Shown here in pieces: positions 40,499 through 50,100 of a stretch of DNA of 64,000 bases. The stretch spans positions 80,183-144,182 of the forward strand of contig JAFTXZ010000011.1 in the NCBI GenBank assembly GCA_017461385.1, read 5' to 3'. Below the pieces are notes generated by a model that had not been told where the DNA came from, made no database searches, and worked only from the letters and a program-made list of their open reading frames with translations. How positions within the stretch are numbered: the stretch's first letter is position 1; each line of letters begins with the position of its first letter. Both the position numbers and the translations under genes were made by a program. This DNA comes from Clostridia bacterium (GTDB taxonomy: Bacteria > Bacillota > Clostridia > Oscillospirales > CAG-272).

Positions 40499-42175
40499 AT
40501 GAAAAGCACTAAACTTTAAACAACAAGGCGAAGCTTGCTATTTATCGCTATTCTGATAATAGCCTGCGCTTGCTTTTTTAATAGTTGTGGACATAATCAT
40601 ACAGAGCTTACCGTTAAAGGGGTTGAAGCTACCTGTGAGGCAGATGGCTTTACTGACAAAATTATTTGTGCCGAGTGTGGTGAGGTTCTAAAGGAAGGCA
40701 CTGTTATTCCAGCAAAGGGGCATACTGAAAAGATAATTCCAGAAATAAAGGCTACCTGCTCGGAAAACGGCGCAACCGAGGGAAAACAATGTAGTGTGTG
40801 CAATCAAATTATTGTAGAGCCCACCGTAATTTTGGCAAAGCACACAGAGGAGATTATTCCAGGCATAGAGCCTGGAGTTGGAAAAACAGGCTACACCGAG
40901 GGCAAAAAATGCACGGAGTGTAAAGAGATTTTAGTTTCCCCCTGTGAAATAACTCTTTTAGAAATAGAAATTGACAAAGAACGCTCCACAAAAGGACAAA
41001 TTTCAGGAAATCTTGTCTTTAATTCATTGGAGGGCGAATTTTCTGTTTATTACGGAAATTCAAGCAAGGAAAGGCTTCCTTACTATAACGAGCTTTTTAC
41101 CATTGACCCTGCATCAAGCAATTACACTAAGGAGCTTGACTCCTTGATAATACCAAGTGGCTGTGAATACATAATAGCAAACGACGGTGGCGACTATGTT
41201 TATTTTGCAAAGCTTCCAAAGGACTGTCTGCTTGGAGAAAAGGACTATACGTACAGCTCCTTGTCCGACATTCACGTCAATGGTGGAGAAAATAGCAGAG
41301 GAAAGTACTTTGACGGCGCGCTCGACTTTTTGGATAAGTACGGTGAAATTGATTTCGTTGCAATATCGGGAGACGTAAGCGATGACGTGGAGTCGGACCT
41401 TATATGGTTTAACCAGGCAATAAGCGATAGAGACTATAAGGTTTACACCACTACGGGAAACCACGATTCAAATAACCTTCAAAGTGGCAGATGGCTAAAG
41501 TATATGAATACTACTATAACCACAGACGATGAGGTTTTTGATATTGGAAAAAACGGTCTTGATTTTGTGTATATTCCAAAGAAAAACCCAGATAGCGTGT
41601 TTGTTTTTCTGTGCCAAACCTTTTGGAGCTATCCTATAAATCCAACAGGTACGGAGTATTCTATTTTAGCTGAGGAGCAAATTCAATGGCTCGAGGACGT
41701 TTTAGAAAAGTATAAGGATAAAACCGTGCTTTTGTATTTCCACACCTTTTTGTCCAGTCCTGAGGGCAAGCAGGAGAATGCAGTAGGTAATTTGAAAAAT
41801 CCTGGTGGATATTCCTACAATTTACCCTTTAGCTACGGCACGGCAGATGAAATAGCATTTCGTGCTCTTATGAAGAAATATAAAAACGTTATATTTTTCA
41901 GTGGTCATTCCCATTGGATGTTTGAAATGGAAAAATATAATGCAAATCTAAACGTATCAAATTTTGACGGAGAATACTGCTATATGGTTCATAACCCAAG
42001 TGTTTCCGAGCCAAGATGGATAGGTGAAAACGACACAAGACGCACCAGCAAGTACGGAACAAACTCTGAGGGGTGGATTGTTGAGATATACGAAGACTCA
42101 ATGGTTCTTATCCCCGTTGATTTTTTGTCGGAAACCTTTTACACCGAATATATGAAAATAATTCCTCTTAACTAA
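40499..42175 (+). pseudogene. Metallophosphoesterase lipoprotein with an in-frame stop in its signal peptide
   Basis: From ATG 40499 (AAGAGGTG upstream) the frame reads MKSTKL, TAA at 40517, then TTRRSLLFIAILIIACACFF followed by NSC. Apart from the stop, this is a complete lipoprotein signal with Cys at codon 30. The mature part has three CxxC repeats (CAEC, CSVC, CTEC) and a calcineurin-like phosphoesterase domain with SLSDIHVNGG, AISGDVSDD, TTGNHD, YFHTF and FFSGHSHW; all metal ligands are present. The body is intact to 42175. It may be a fresh pseudogene, may reinitiate at TTG 40535 (weak AAGG upstream, basic n-region lost), or the stop may be a sequencing error. Confidence 0.7.
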
Positions 42176-42177
42176 AA

Positions 42178-42258
42178 AATCGGCAAGCTTTTTTAACACA
42201 GGAAGGCAATCTATTTTCTATTTCAAACCAAGCGGATTTGATTACCGTAAGGCTAACT
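42178..42258 (+). repeat. Single copy of the AATCGGCAAGCTTTTTTAACAC repeat
   Basis: Shares its start (AATCGGCAAGC, TTTTAACAC) and end (ATTTTCTATTTCAAACCAAG) with the tandem version at 5078-5215, likewise placed just after a gene end. Confidence 0.6.
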
Positions 42259-42261
42259 AAC

Positions 42262-42293
42262 AAAAAAAGCCTTGCTGGTGCAAGGCTTTTTTT
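42262..42293. terminator. Bidirectional terminator
   Basis: AAAAAAAGCCTTGC TGGT GCAAGGCTTTTTTT, between convergent genes. Confidence 0.88.
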
Positions 42294-42297
42294 ATCG

Positions 42298-42681
42298 CTA
42301 AAATGAAGCGAGCTTTTTTAGTAAATTGCCAATAGTTTTGTTTTTTGCCATATTGTAATAAACGCCTTCTTCATAGGAAAGTGAATTTCTACAGGAAACA
42401 AACCACAAAAGGGTAAATATTTCAAAGCTTGATAAGGAATTTATCAAATCACCTCTTGCAATTTGAGTGATTATACCATACACACCCCCGTCAAGCCCAA
42501 GCCTTTCTTTAATTTCCTTAACAACCTCGGTTGGCGGTGCTATTTTACTTTTGTCAAGGCTTTCGCTGGCTTCTATCATTTTGTTTAGAAATTCATTCAT
42601 TATTCTTTCATCTATGCTTGATTCACTGACACTTGAAAAATAGCTTACGTATTTACTAGCAGTTATTTTGGAAAAATCCAT
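42298..42681 (-). CDS. Hypothetical cytoplasmic protein, 127 residues
   Basis: No family is recognised. The protein is soluble and helical, with a Ser/Glu-rich N-terminus (MDFSKITASKYVSYFSSVSE), a basic middle (EVVKEIKERLGLDGGVYGII) and a hydrophobic patch FEIFTLLWFVSCRNSLSYEE. CGAGGTAA precedes ATG 42681. It lies downstream of guaA on the same strand but is separated from it by a terminator-like hairpin and about 200 nt. Confidence 0.65.
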   Translation of the reverse strand: MDFSKITASKYVSYFSSVSESSIDERIMNEFLNKMIEASESLDKSKIAPPTEVVKEIKERLGLDGGVYGIITQIARGDLINSLSSFEIFTLLWFVSCRNSLSYEEGVYYNMAKNKTIGNLLKKLASF

Positions 42682-42709
42682 ATTAGTTACCTCGTTTCTT
42701 TAATGTCAG

Positions 42710-42737
42710 AAATAGCCTCGCATTTGCGAGGCTATTT
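42710..42737 (-). terminator. Terminator of guaA
   Basis: AAATAGCCTCGC ATTT GCGAGGCTATTT, 12-bp stem downstream of guaA. The rest of 42738-42878 shows no feature beyond an AAGCTTATTTTCTAT motif resembling the repeat at 42178. Confidence 0.7.
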
Positions 42738-42878
42738 TATGATATGAATATTCTGTGAAAATTCATAGCTTATTGAAGTAATAGAAGAAACAAGCATGCG
42801 ACGAATTTCACCACAATAATGAAGCAAGCTTATTTTCTATCATAATACTTTTTTAATTGAAAACGCGTTGTGTTTTCC

Positions 42879-43886
42879 TTATTCCCACTCAATTGTGCCA
42901 GTTGGCTTTGGAGTTAGGTCGTAAAGCACACGGTTGATGCCCTCAACCTCTGTAACAATACGATTTGTGATTTTATGGAGAATAGCATAAGGAATTTCCT
43001 CAATAGTTGCAGTCATTGCGTCCTTAGTATTTACGGCACGAATGATAGCACTCCAGCCCTCGTAACGGCTATCGTCCTTTACACCAACGCTCTTTAGGTC
43101 GGGCACAATAACGAAGTATTGCCATACCTTATTAACTAGACCGTTTAGGTCAAACTCCTCACGAAGAATAGCATCAGCCTCTCTTAGCGCGTTTAGTCTA
43201 TCTCTTGTAATAGCACCTAAGCATCTAACGCCAAGACCAGGACCTGGGAATGGCTGACGGTAAACCATTGCACGTGGAAGACCAAGAGCCTCACCAACAA
43301 CTCTTACCTCATCCTTGAAAAGAAGCTTAATAGGCTCAACAAGCTCGAACTCAAGGTCCTCTGGAAGACCACCAACGTTATGGTGAGACTTAACAGCCTT
43401 TTTGCCCTCAGCCTGCTTAATGCTTTCCAGAATATCAGGATAGATAGTACCCTGTGCAAGATATTTAACACCCTCAAGCTTTCTTGCCTCGTCAGCAAAA
43501 ACGTTTATAAACTCAGCACCGATAATCTTACGCTTGCTTTCGGGATCAGAAACGTTTTCAAGCTTGTCAAGGAATCTGTCGGTTGCATCAACGTAAACGA
43601 GGTTAGCGTTAAGACCATTTCTGAAAACCTCAATAACGGTTTCGCTTTCGCCCTTACGCATTAAGCCGTGATTTACGTGAACGCAAACCAATTGCTTGCC
43701 AATTGCCTTAATCAAAAGAGCAGCAACAACGCTTGAGTCAACGCCACCGGAAAGGGCAAGAAGAACCTTGTCATTTCCAACTTGATTTCTAATTTCCTTA
43801 ACCTGCTCGTCAATGAACTTGTTAGCAAGCTCAAGACTGGTTATACGCTCCATGCTTTCTGGACGTACGTTTGAATTCATACTCAT
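42879..43886 (-). CDS. guaA: GMP synthase, ATP-pyrophosphatase subunit only
   Basis: Converts XMP to GMP with ATP and ammonia. The 335-residue protein begins with about 18 leader residues, then the ATP-PPase domain with P-loop ALSGGVDSSVVAALL (about 44-58) and HVNHGLMRKGE. It ends in the dimerisation domain RQPFPGPGLGVRCLGAITRD with the C-terminal signature LYDLTPKPTGTIEWE. The N-terminal class I glutaminase domain of usual bacterial GuaA (about 200 residues) is absent, and no glutaminase gene adjoins. This is the two-subunit layout known from archaea. GGGGGA precedes ATG 43886. Confidence 0.92.
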   Translation of the reverse strand: MSMNSNVRPESMERITSLELANKFIDEQVKEIRNQVGNDKVLLALSGGVDSSVVAALLIKAIGKQLVCVHVNHGLMRKGESETVIEVFRNGLNANLVYVDATDRFLDKLENVSDPESKRKIIGAEFINVFADEARKLEGVKYLAQGTIYPDILESIKQAEGKKAVKSHHNVGGLPEDLEFELVEPIKLLFKDEVRVVGEALGLPRAMVYRQPFPGPGLGVRCLGAITRDRLNALREADAILREEFDLNGLVNKVWQYFVIVPDLKSVGVKDDSRYEGWSAIIRAVNTKDAMTATIEEIPYAILHKITNRIVTEVEGINRVLYDLTPKPTGTIEWE

Positions 43887-43929
43887 AAACTAATCCCCCT
43901 AAAATCAAAAACGGAATTTTGATAAAAAA

Positions 43930-43958
43930 AGTATAACACAAAAATATCTGCAGTGCAA
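43930..43958 (-). promoter_or_regulatory. Promoter of guaA
   Basis: Minus strand TTGCAC (43958-43953), 17-nt spacer, TATACT (43935-43930). The leader is short, so no purine riboswitch fits. Confidence 0.65.
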
Positions 43959-43999
43959 TAAAAATATGTTGGAAATTGTAGAAAAAATTCAAAAAAATT

Positions 44000-44686
44000 T
44001 CAAAGCTCCTTTGTGTAATTTGCTTTATCAGAGCCCAAAATAGCATTCTTGGCTCTTGTATAAATAGAAATTACAACGCTATTTTCAAGCTCTTTTGTAA
44101 TTTTCGTAGAAAAGCAAGCCTCACAATCACTGCCAAGCCCTCTCAAAATTGAAAAAGCAATTCTGTTATATTGCTTTAGGCTAAGCTCCCTTTTTGAATT
44201 TACAACAACGAGCATATAGCAGGAGCTATCAAGACAATTGAAATGAATTTTTTCATTAATGCGTGAAAGCGAAAGCTCTCTTTTCTTAATGGGTGAGCCT
44301 GTGCCAATAAGGCTTAAGCCATTGAGGCTGGCGTATATATCTATAAACGAGGATACAAGCTGACCTCTTGGAATAATTAAAGAGGGAGCATCAAGGGGTA
44401 AATCAACACCACGCTCGTCTAGAAAAATGCAAAGGCAAAGCCTTTCGGACAAGCTCCTTGATAGCTTAATAGCACGATTTACACAAGCCTCATCACTAAG
44501 CTCAGAAACAAAAAATATAGCGTCATATTCGCAAATATCATTTCTTATTGAGGCAAAGTCCTTTTCATATATCAAAAGAGAAAGCTCTCCCCTGCAAAGC
44601 GAGGAGCACTTTTTTATAAGCTCTTGGCAGGGCTCGCTTGAGCCCGTGCCAATGCCAACAATTACAGCTTTAGTTAAATTTTCCAT
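44000..44686 (-). CDS. Possible degenerate FtsZ/tubulin-like protein
   Basis: A 228-residue protein. The N-terminus KAVIVGIGTGSSEPCQELIK resembles the FtsZ start (IKVIGVGGGGNNAV). YDAIFFVSELSDEACVNRAI followed by KLSRSLSERL sits where FtsZ has VFI.AGMGGGTGTGAAP, but the GTP-binding glycine loop is missing. YMLVVVNSKRELSLKQYNRI and EACFSTKITKELENSVVISI, followed by YTRA, run parallel to the FtsZ C-terminal beta sheet (LVNITGG.DLSL.E ... VIGTSLDEELNDELRVTVIATG). So it may be an FtsZ-fold protein unable to bind GTP. It is last in the helicase-MoxR-vWA operon, 9 nt after the vWA gene. This assignment is by eye and tentative. Confidence 0.4.
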   Translation of the reverse strand: MENLTKAVIVGIGTGSSEPCQELIKKCSSLCRGELSLLIYEKDFASIRNDICEYDAIFFVSELSDEACVNRAIKLSRSLSERLCLCIFLDERGVDLPLDAPSLIIPRGQLVSSFIDIYASLNGLSLIGTGSPIKKRELSLSRINEKIHFNCLDSSCYMLVVVNSKRELSLKQYNRIAFSILRGLGSDCEACFSTKITKELENSVVISIYTRAKNAILGSDKANYTKEL

Positions 44687-44695
44687 ATTCTCTCC

Positions 44696-46057
44696 TTAAG
44701 CCTTTATTCGTGCAAGCTTTCCCCAGGGCGGAGTAACACGCTCGTTATTGATCAACCACAAAACAGGAATACCCATTGCTCTTGATTCCTTAGGGAAGGA
44801 GGCGTAGCCGTCGGTCAAAATTATTATAGATACAGGTGGGTCATCAATCATTTGCGTATTTACGTAATTAAAGATAATATCAAAATCCGTGCCACCGCCA
44901 CCCTTAGGCTTGATTTTCTTAACGTCATCAACTGAGTTAAAGGGAACAGGCTCGTAAACCATTGCATCAAAGAAGCCTAAATAGCCCTCGAGTCTACCGT
45001 CAAATTGGTTTATAGCTCCAAGAATTTCCGAGTAGGCAAAGGATAGCATCTTATCGTCAATAGAGCCGGAGGTATCTATCATAAATAGAATCTTTTCCAC
45101 CCTCTCCTCCTTCTCGTTAAAGTCAGGCAGGAAGAATGGAGAGTCCCCAAAACGCCTGTCTGGTGGAGAAAATGAGTAGTCGCACACGTCCTCCTGAACA
45201 AAATCGTTCAAAATAGTTCGCCAATCCACCTGAGGCTCACGAATAGACTTCAGTAGCCTTTGGGCACAAAGGGGAATTGAGCCCTGACCATTGTCGCTCT
45301 CAGTAATTTCAATAACCTGCGCAGTGTCGTTTAATATGTTAGTCCACTTGTCGCAAAGCTCGCTATCTGAAAGCTCGCCCTCATCCTTCCACTTCCCGTG
45401 GTTGTCGAAGCCGTCGTAGCTATCAGGGCAAGCGCCTCCACGCGCACGCTTTTTGCCCTTGCCACCACTCTTGTCGCCTTTATTACCCTTGCCGTTTTTT
45501 TGGGAATTGCTGTCCTTGTCGTCGTTTTGAGAGCCACTGGAATTGCTTTTGTCATCGCCTTGACCCTCGTTTCCGTTCCCATTCTTAAGCCCTCTCTTTT
45601 TCATCTCCTTAAGGAGCATTTCGTAAACCTCCTCAGCGGTGTACAAATAGCCCTCCTTGTTGTCAGGAGCAAGGTGCATGCTTTCACCGTATTCCTTAAG
45701 AGTGATAGAGGAAATATCCATATCGCAGGACTTTAGTATGTTAGAATTTACAACAATATCGCAGGCAATATTAAAAAGCTCGTGATTCGGCTTTGCTCTG
45801 AAGCAGTGCTGAAGCACCATGTGCATAATCTCATGCATCATAATGAAGTCAACCTCGCTGTCGCTAAGCTGATTCAAAAACACAGGGGAAAAGGCAATGC
45901 GCTCACCATCTGTATAGGCTGTGCCACAATCCTCGTCAATTGAGAGCTTAGCGTGGGTAAGAAGCATACCAAAGAAGCCGTGCTTCATAAGAAGCCTGGA
46001 CCTTGATTGAGTTAGCCTCTTAGCATAGCCATAAAGCTCCTCTCTAGATAATGCCAT
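44696..46057 (-). CDS. Putative metallopeptidase fused to a vWA-like domain (DUF2201)
   Basis: A 453-residue protein. N-terminal zincin-like domain with HEIMHMVLQH (HExxH at residues 75-79), of the DUF2201 putative metallopeptidase type. The middle (about 155-205) is a low-complexity Gly/Asn/Lys/Ser linker. The C-terminal vWA-like domain has the MIDAS motif DTSGS (about 327-331), a GGGGTDF threonine block and IILTDGYA. Such proteins are partners of MoxR-type AAA ATPases, whose gene here overlaps it by 14 nt. Substrate unknown. The peptidase activity is inferred only from the HExxH motif. Confidence 0.85.
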   Translation of the reverse strand: MALSREELYGYAKRLTQSRSRLLMKHGFFGMLLTHAKLSIDEDCGTAYTDGERIAFSPVFLNQLSDSEVDFIMMHEIMHMVLQHCFRAKPNHELFNIACDIVVNSNILKSCDMDISSITLKEYGESMHLAPDNKEGYLYTAEEVYEMLLKEMKKRGLKNGNGNEGQGDDKSNSSGSQNDDKDSNSQKNGKGNKGDKSGGKGKKRARGGACPDSYDGFDNHGKWKDEGELSDSELCDKWTNILNDTAQVIEITESDNGQGSIPLCAQRLLKSIREPQVDWRTILNDFVQEDVCDYSFSPPDRRFGDSPFFLPDFNEKEERVEKILFMIDTSGSIDDKMLSFAYSEILGAINQFDGRLEGYLGFFDAMVYEPVPFNSVDDVKKIKPKGGGGTDFDIIFNYVNTQMIDDPPVSIIILTDGYASFPKESRAMGIPVLWLINNERVTPPWGKLARIKA

Positions 46058-47156
46058 TGAAATGTGCCCCCTTTGTGGAAATCCATTTATAAAACTCAGG
46101 TATTCTCATAAGCAAATTCTTGTAGCCCTTTTCAATAGAGCAATAGTTCTTGAAAAGAACTGCGGCAAAATCCGATGGCATATCCATTGCAAAGCTAATG
46201 GAATTTGCAATCTTAGTTATATCGTTTTTATGCTCCCTTGCATAAGCAGTCATTGAGGAAATAAGCGCATGAAGCACGTCAACGTCCTTAGGCATTGGGG
46301 TATATCTGCCCTCAAAAATGCTTTCAATATTAGGTAGCTTGTCGTAAAGCTTGCAGAATGAGCTGAACTCAACTGCAGCCCCAGCACCAATACAGCCGGC
46401 AATTAAAGAATATGATGATTTTACGTTACCGCCATTTAGGTTAAGAATATTACTTACCATCTCCCAGGAACGAGGCGTTGCAAAGGCAAGGTCGTCGTTT
46501 GATGGGTCAAAGCCCATTAGGTAGTTAGGTCTAAAGGCAACGAAGCCAATAACCCTTTCGTTAATACCGTTTTTAACTGCCCATCTTTCCCAAGACTCGT
46601 GGCTACCCAAAACGTCAATGTGGCAAAGACGGTTGGCAAGAGCCTTTGGCATCTTGAACGCAACAGACTTATCAGTAACTCTGTTACCTGCAGCAATAAC
46701 AATGCAGTTGTCAGGTAGCTTATGCTCGCCAACAACTCTGTCAAGAGTAATCTGGTAAGCTGCAGCCTGTACTGACATTGGCGCCGCTGAAATTTCATCA
46801 AGAAATAAAATATTGATAATTCTATCGCTTGGGTCCATTTGGAATATTTGTGGCTTTAGCCAAACTGCAAGGGTTTTGTCCTCATTTGCCGTAGGAATAC
46901 CACGCAAATCAATTGGATTAAATAGCAAAAGTCTTACGTCAGTTACCTTACACCTTTTGCCGGTGCTTATCTCAAGCTCTCTTGCAATTTGCTTAACAGC
47001 CTGTGATTTACCTACACCTGGAGGACCCCACAGCATAACTGAGGGGACAATCTTTGGTGATAGACCGTTGTTAATTACCTTTGTATAAATGTTTGTTAGC
47101 TCATCTATCATCTTTTCGATAGATAGAGAGGGAATAGTTGCTTGCTCCTTACTCAT
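46044..47156 (-). CDS. MoxR-type AAA ATPase
   Basis: A 370-residue AAA+ ATPase with Walker A GPPGVGKS (44-51), Walker B ILFLDEISAAP, sensor 1 in IVIAAGNRVTDKS, an arginine-finger region ALANRLCHIDV, and ATPRSWEMVSNIL (sensor 2 and lid). MoxR ATPases remodel partner complexes together with vWA proteins. The gene overlaps the helicase gene upstream by 8 nt and the vWA gene downstream by 14 nt, so all three should be made in fixed ratio. Confidence 0.92.
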   Translation of the reverse strand: MSKEQATIPSLSIEKMIDELTNIYTKVINNGLSPKIVPSVMLWGPPGVGKSQAVKQIARELEISTGKRCKVTDVRLLLFNPIDLRGIPTANEDKTLAVWLKPQIFQMDPSDRIINILFLDEISAAPMSVQAAAYQITLDRVVGEHKLPDNCIVIAAGNRVTDKSVAFKMPKALANRLCHIDVLGSHESWERWAVKNGINERVIGFVAFRPNYLMGFDPSNDDLAFATPRSWEMVSNILNLNGGNVKSSYSLIAGCIGAGAAVEFSSFCKLYDKLPNIESIFEGRYTPMPKDVDVLHALISSMTAYAREHKNDITKIANSISFAMDMPSDFAAVLFKNYCSIEKGYKNLLMRIPEFYKWISTKGAHFNGII

Positions 47157-50100
47157 GCTTAACTCCTAATTCTTCATCAATTTTCTTTAGCTTCGCTTGA
47201 AGCTCCTCAATTTTGTCCTGATAGCCAAGCTTTCTCTTGAGGGCAGAGTTAAGCTCGCTTTGCCTTACGTAGTAGGAATTCAATGCTTCCTTGTATCTGG
47301 TCAATACCTGATCAATCTCCTCAAAGAACGTATCAAGACGCTTTATGATGCTAATCTCCGAGCCCATGTTTACAAGATATTTTCCGTTGTTCTTAATGTA
47401 AACGTAGGGTCTTTCAACCTGCATAAACGAGGGGATAGCTACCTTGAAGCCGTGATATTCCAAAACGTCCCTTTCGTCAGGACTTAAAATATGGGTTTTC
47501 AAGGCGTTACCAAGGTCAGTCTTAATGACCTCTTGCTCCTCGCTTGTATATTGCTTTTTGTTATTTTCCAGGAACTTTATGTCCATTACACAGTTATCAA
47601 TCAACTGCTTTTGTCGTTCTATTCTCTTAGGTAGCTCACTAAGCTCAACGTTCATTCTATCTCGCTCAAGCAATGCCTCCTTTTGAAGAATATAGAACTT
47701 TTCAAGCTCGTTTGACGCAATAACTCTGTCCTTGATAAGCGGATTACCAATAGCCAGTGCCTTAACCTCCGCATAGTTAAGTACAGTCGAATCAACATCA
47801 GAGCCCGAGCGCTTCTCAAGAGAGCCACCGAGCAATTGGGCAATAAACCTTGCCTTAGACTCAAGCAATTGCCAGGAATAAGCGTCAAAGCTTCCGTCAG
47901 TTACGTATCTGTAAATATAAACCTTGTCGCTGGTGTTACCCTGTCTTAGAATACGACCCTCACGCTGAATCATATCGGCAGGACGCCACGGAACGTCCAG
48001 ATGGTGAATAGCCACAAGCCTTTCCTGTACGTTTACACCCATACCAAGCTTAGCCGTAGAGCCAATCAAAACTCTGACCTTGCCATCACGCACGTCCTGG
48101 AAAAGAGCATCACGCTTTTTGTCTGTCGTACCCTCGTGTACAAAAGCAATTTCCTCTCTTGGAATGCCTGCAAATACCAGCAAGCGAGCAAGCTCATCAT
48201 ACATATTGAATCCAGCCTTAGGGGTAGAGGAATCACAGAAAACAAGCTGTGCACTTTTAGTTTTAGAGGATGCATTGTAGGTATCAATAATGCACTCAGC
48301 GCACCTTGCAACCTTTGATTGTAGGGTAAAGTGGGCGCTAGGGTCAACAAGCCTAAGGTCAAGGGCAGCAAGTCTGCCGTGATTTGTAATCTTTAGCATG
48401 TTGTCCACGTCGCGTGCCACCTGTCTTTTACGAACAGAATCCGCACGGCTTGAAAGCTCCTTAAGATAGTCCTTAAACACAGGCGTTGGATTTATAACGT
48501 TGTCAGTGTAGCCGTTAAAGTCAGGCAAGCCACCGGTTTTGTCAACTGCGTGAAAATCTGCAATAGATGCAAGAATAGAGGTAAGCTCTGGCAGATTGTG
48601 GAAGCTTGCAAATCTTGTAGCCATACGGAAGCCGGTTGTATCCACGTCAACCTCAAAGTCCGTTGATTTTTCTGCAAACATACCCACCCAGGAGTCAAAG
48701 CTTGTAAGACCAAGCATTGCCAGCTCACCGTTTTGAAGATAGCTTTGCATTACGTAGGCATCGGTAATTGAGTTAGTAATAGGCGTACCGGTTGCAAACA
48801 CGACGCCACGACCGCCGTTTTGCTTCTGCACGCACTTAACCTTGTCCATCATCTCAGTGCATTTTTTAGAGCCATTCTTTGATATGCCAAGAATTCTTGT
48901 GATTTTCGTTTCAATAGGAACGTTTTTGTAGTTGTGCGCCTCATCAACGAACAGGGTGTTGATTCCAAGCTGGTCGAAGGTGATATTGAGAGCACTATCC
49001 TTAAGCTCCTGCTTTTGCTTTTCAAGGCTTGCAAGCAGGGACTTTTGCTTTCTGTCAATTGAAGATTTCGATTCAAAGTCGGCTCTTGCTTGCTTTAGCT
49101 TCTGAATAACTCTTTCATACTCCCTCTCGTAGTATTCAAGGGATAGAGGTATCATATCAAAGCAGCTGTACGCCATAAGAATTGCATCGTAATCAAGGCT
49201 CTTGATTTTAGCAAGAACTGCATTCCTCTTAGGAGCAGTAAAGTCCTTAGGCTCAATAACCAAAAGGTTCGCATTGGGATAAAGCTCCTTAAATATGCTT
49301 GTCCATTGACCTACAAGGTTGTTAGGCAAAACGTACATATTCTTTTTGGAAATACCGATTCTGCGAAGCTCCATACCTGCTGCAATCATAACGTAGGTTT
49401 TACCTGAGCCAACGTCGTGTGCAAGCAGAGTGTTTGGAGTTAAAATAATTCTTGCAACTGCATTTCTCTGGAATGGATACAAAGAAATGCTAGGATTCAT
49501 ATTAGGGAAGGTAAGGAAGCTTCCGTCAAACTCTCTCTTACGGTGTGAGCCGAAGCGAGTTTCGTAAAGAATTTGAAGTCTTTCCCTACGCTCATCATTT
49601 TGCCAAATCCAATTTTGAAACTTTTCAATAATAGCCCTTTGCTTTTCCAAAACCATAAGCGTTTTGCTTTGGTCAGGCACAAACGCCTCACCCTTCTTGG
49701 AAATAGCACTGTTTACCTTTTGGTAAAACACAAGGGTTTTCATATTAAGAGTGTTTTCAATAATGTGGAGCATGTCCATATCTGGCGTACCGTAAAGAGA
49801 GGACACCTTAACGGAGTGCTTTCCACGCTTAAATCTGGTCTTGTAAGGAATTTCCCAAAGTCCAGAATGCTCATCATACTTAGTTGTAATAGAGTCGTGC
49901 TTTGCCACAGGCTCACCGATTAGGTAGTATATAAACTCATCAATAATATCTGGTGGAATCCAGGGCGAGCCAAGTGTTACGTATATATCCTTAGTGCGAA
50001 GCGCAGGAGGAATTAGCCTTTCGAGAGCTAAAACGTTGTCCTCGAAATAGCCGTGATATTTTTCGTTTTCCTCAAGAGCAATTCGCCACTTGCGCACAAT

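Noticed and set aside
22324-40519. Genome-wide stop codon recoding suggested by the TAG in the oadB remnant and the TAA in the phosphoesterase signal
   Set aside because: Two different stop codons are involved, one in an obviously deleted gene, while dozens of other genes end normally at TAA, TAG and TGA.
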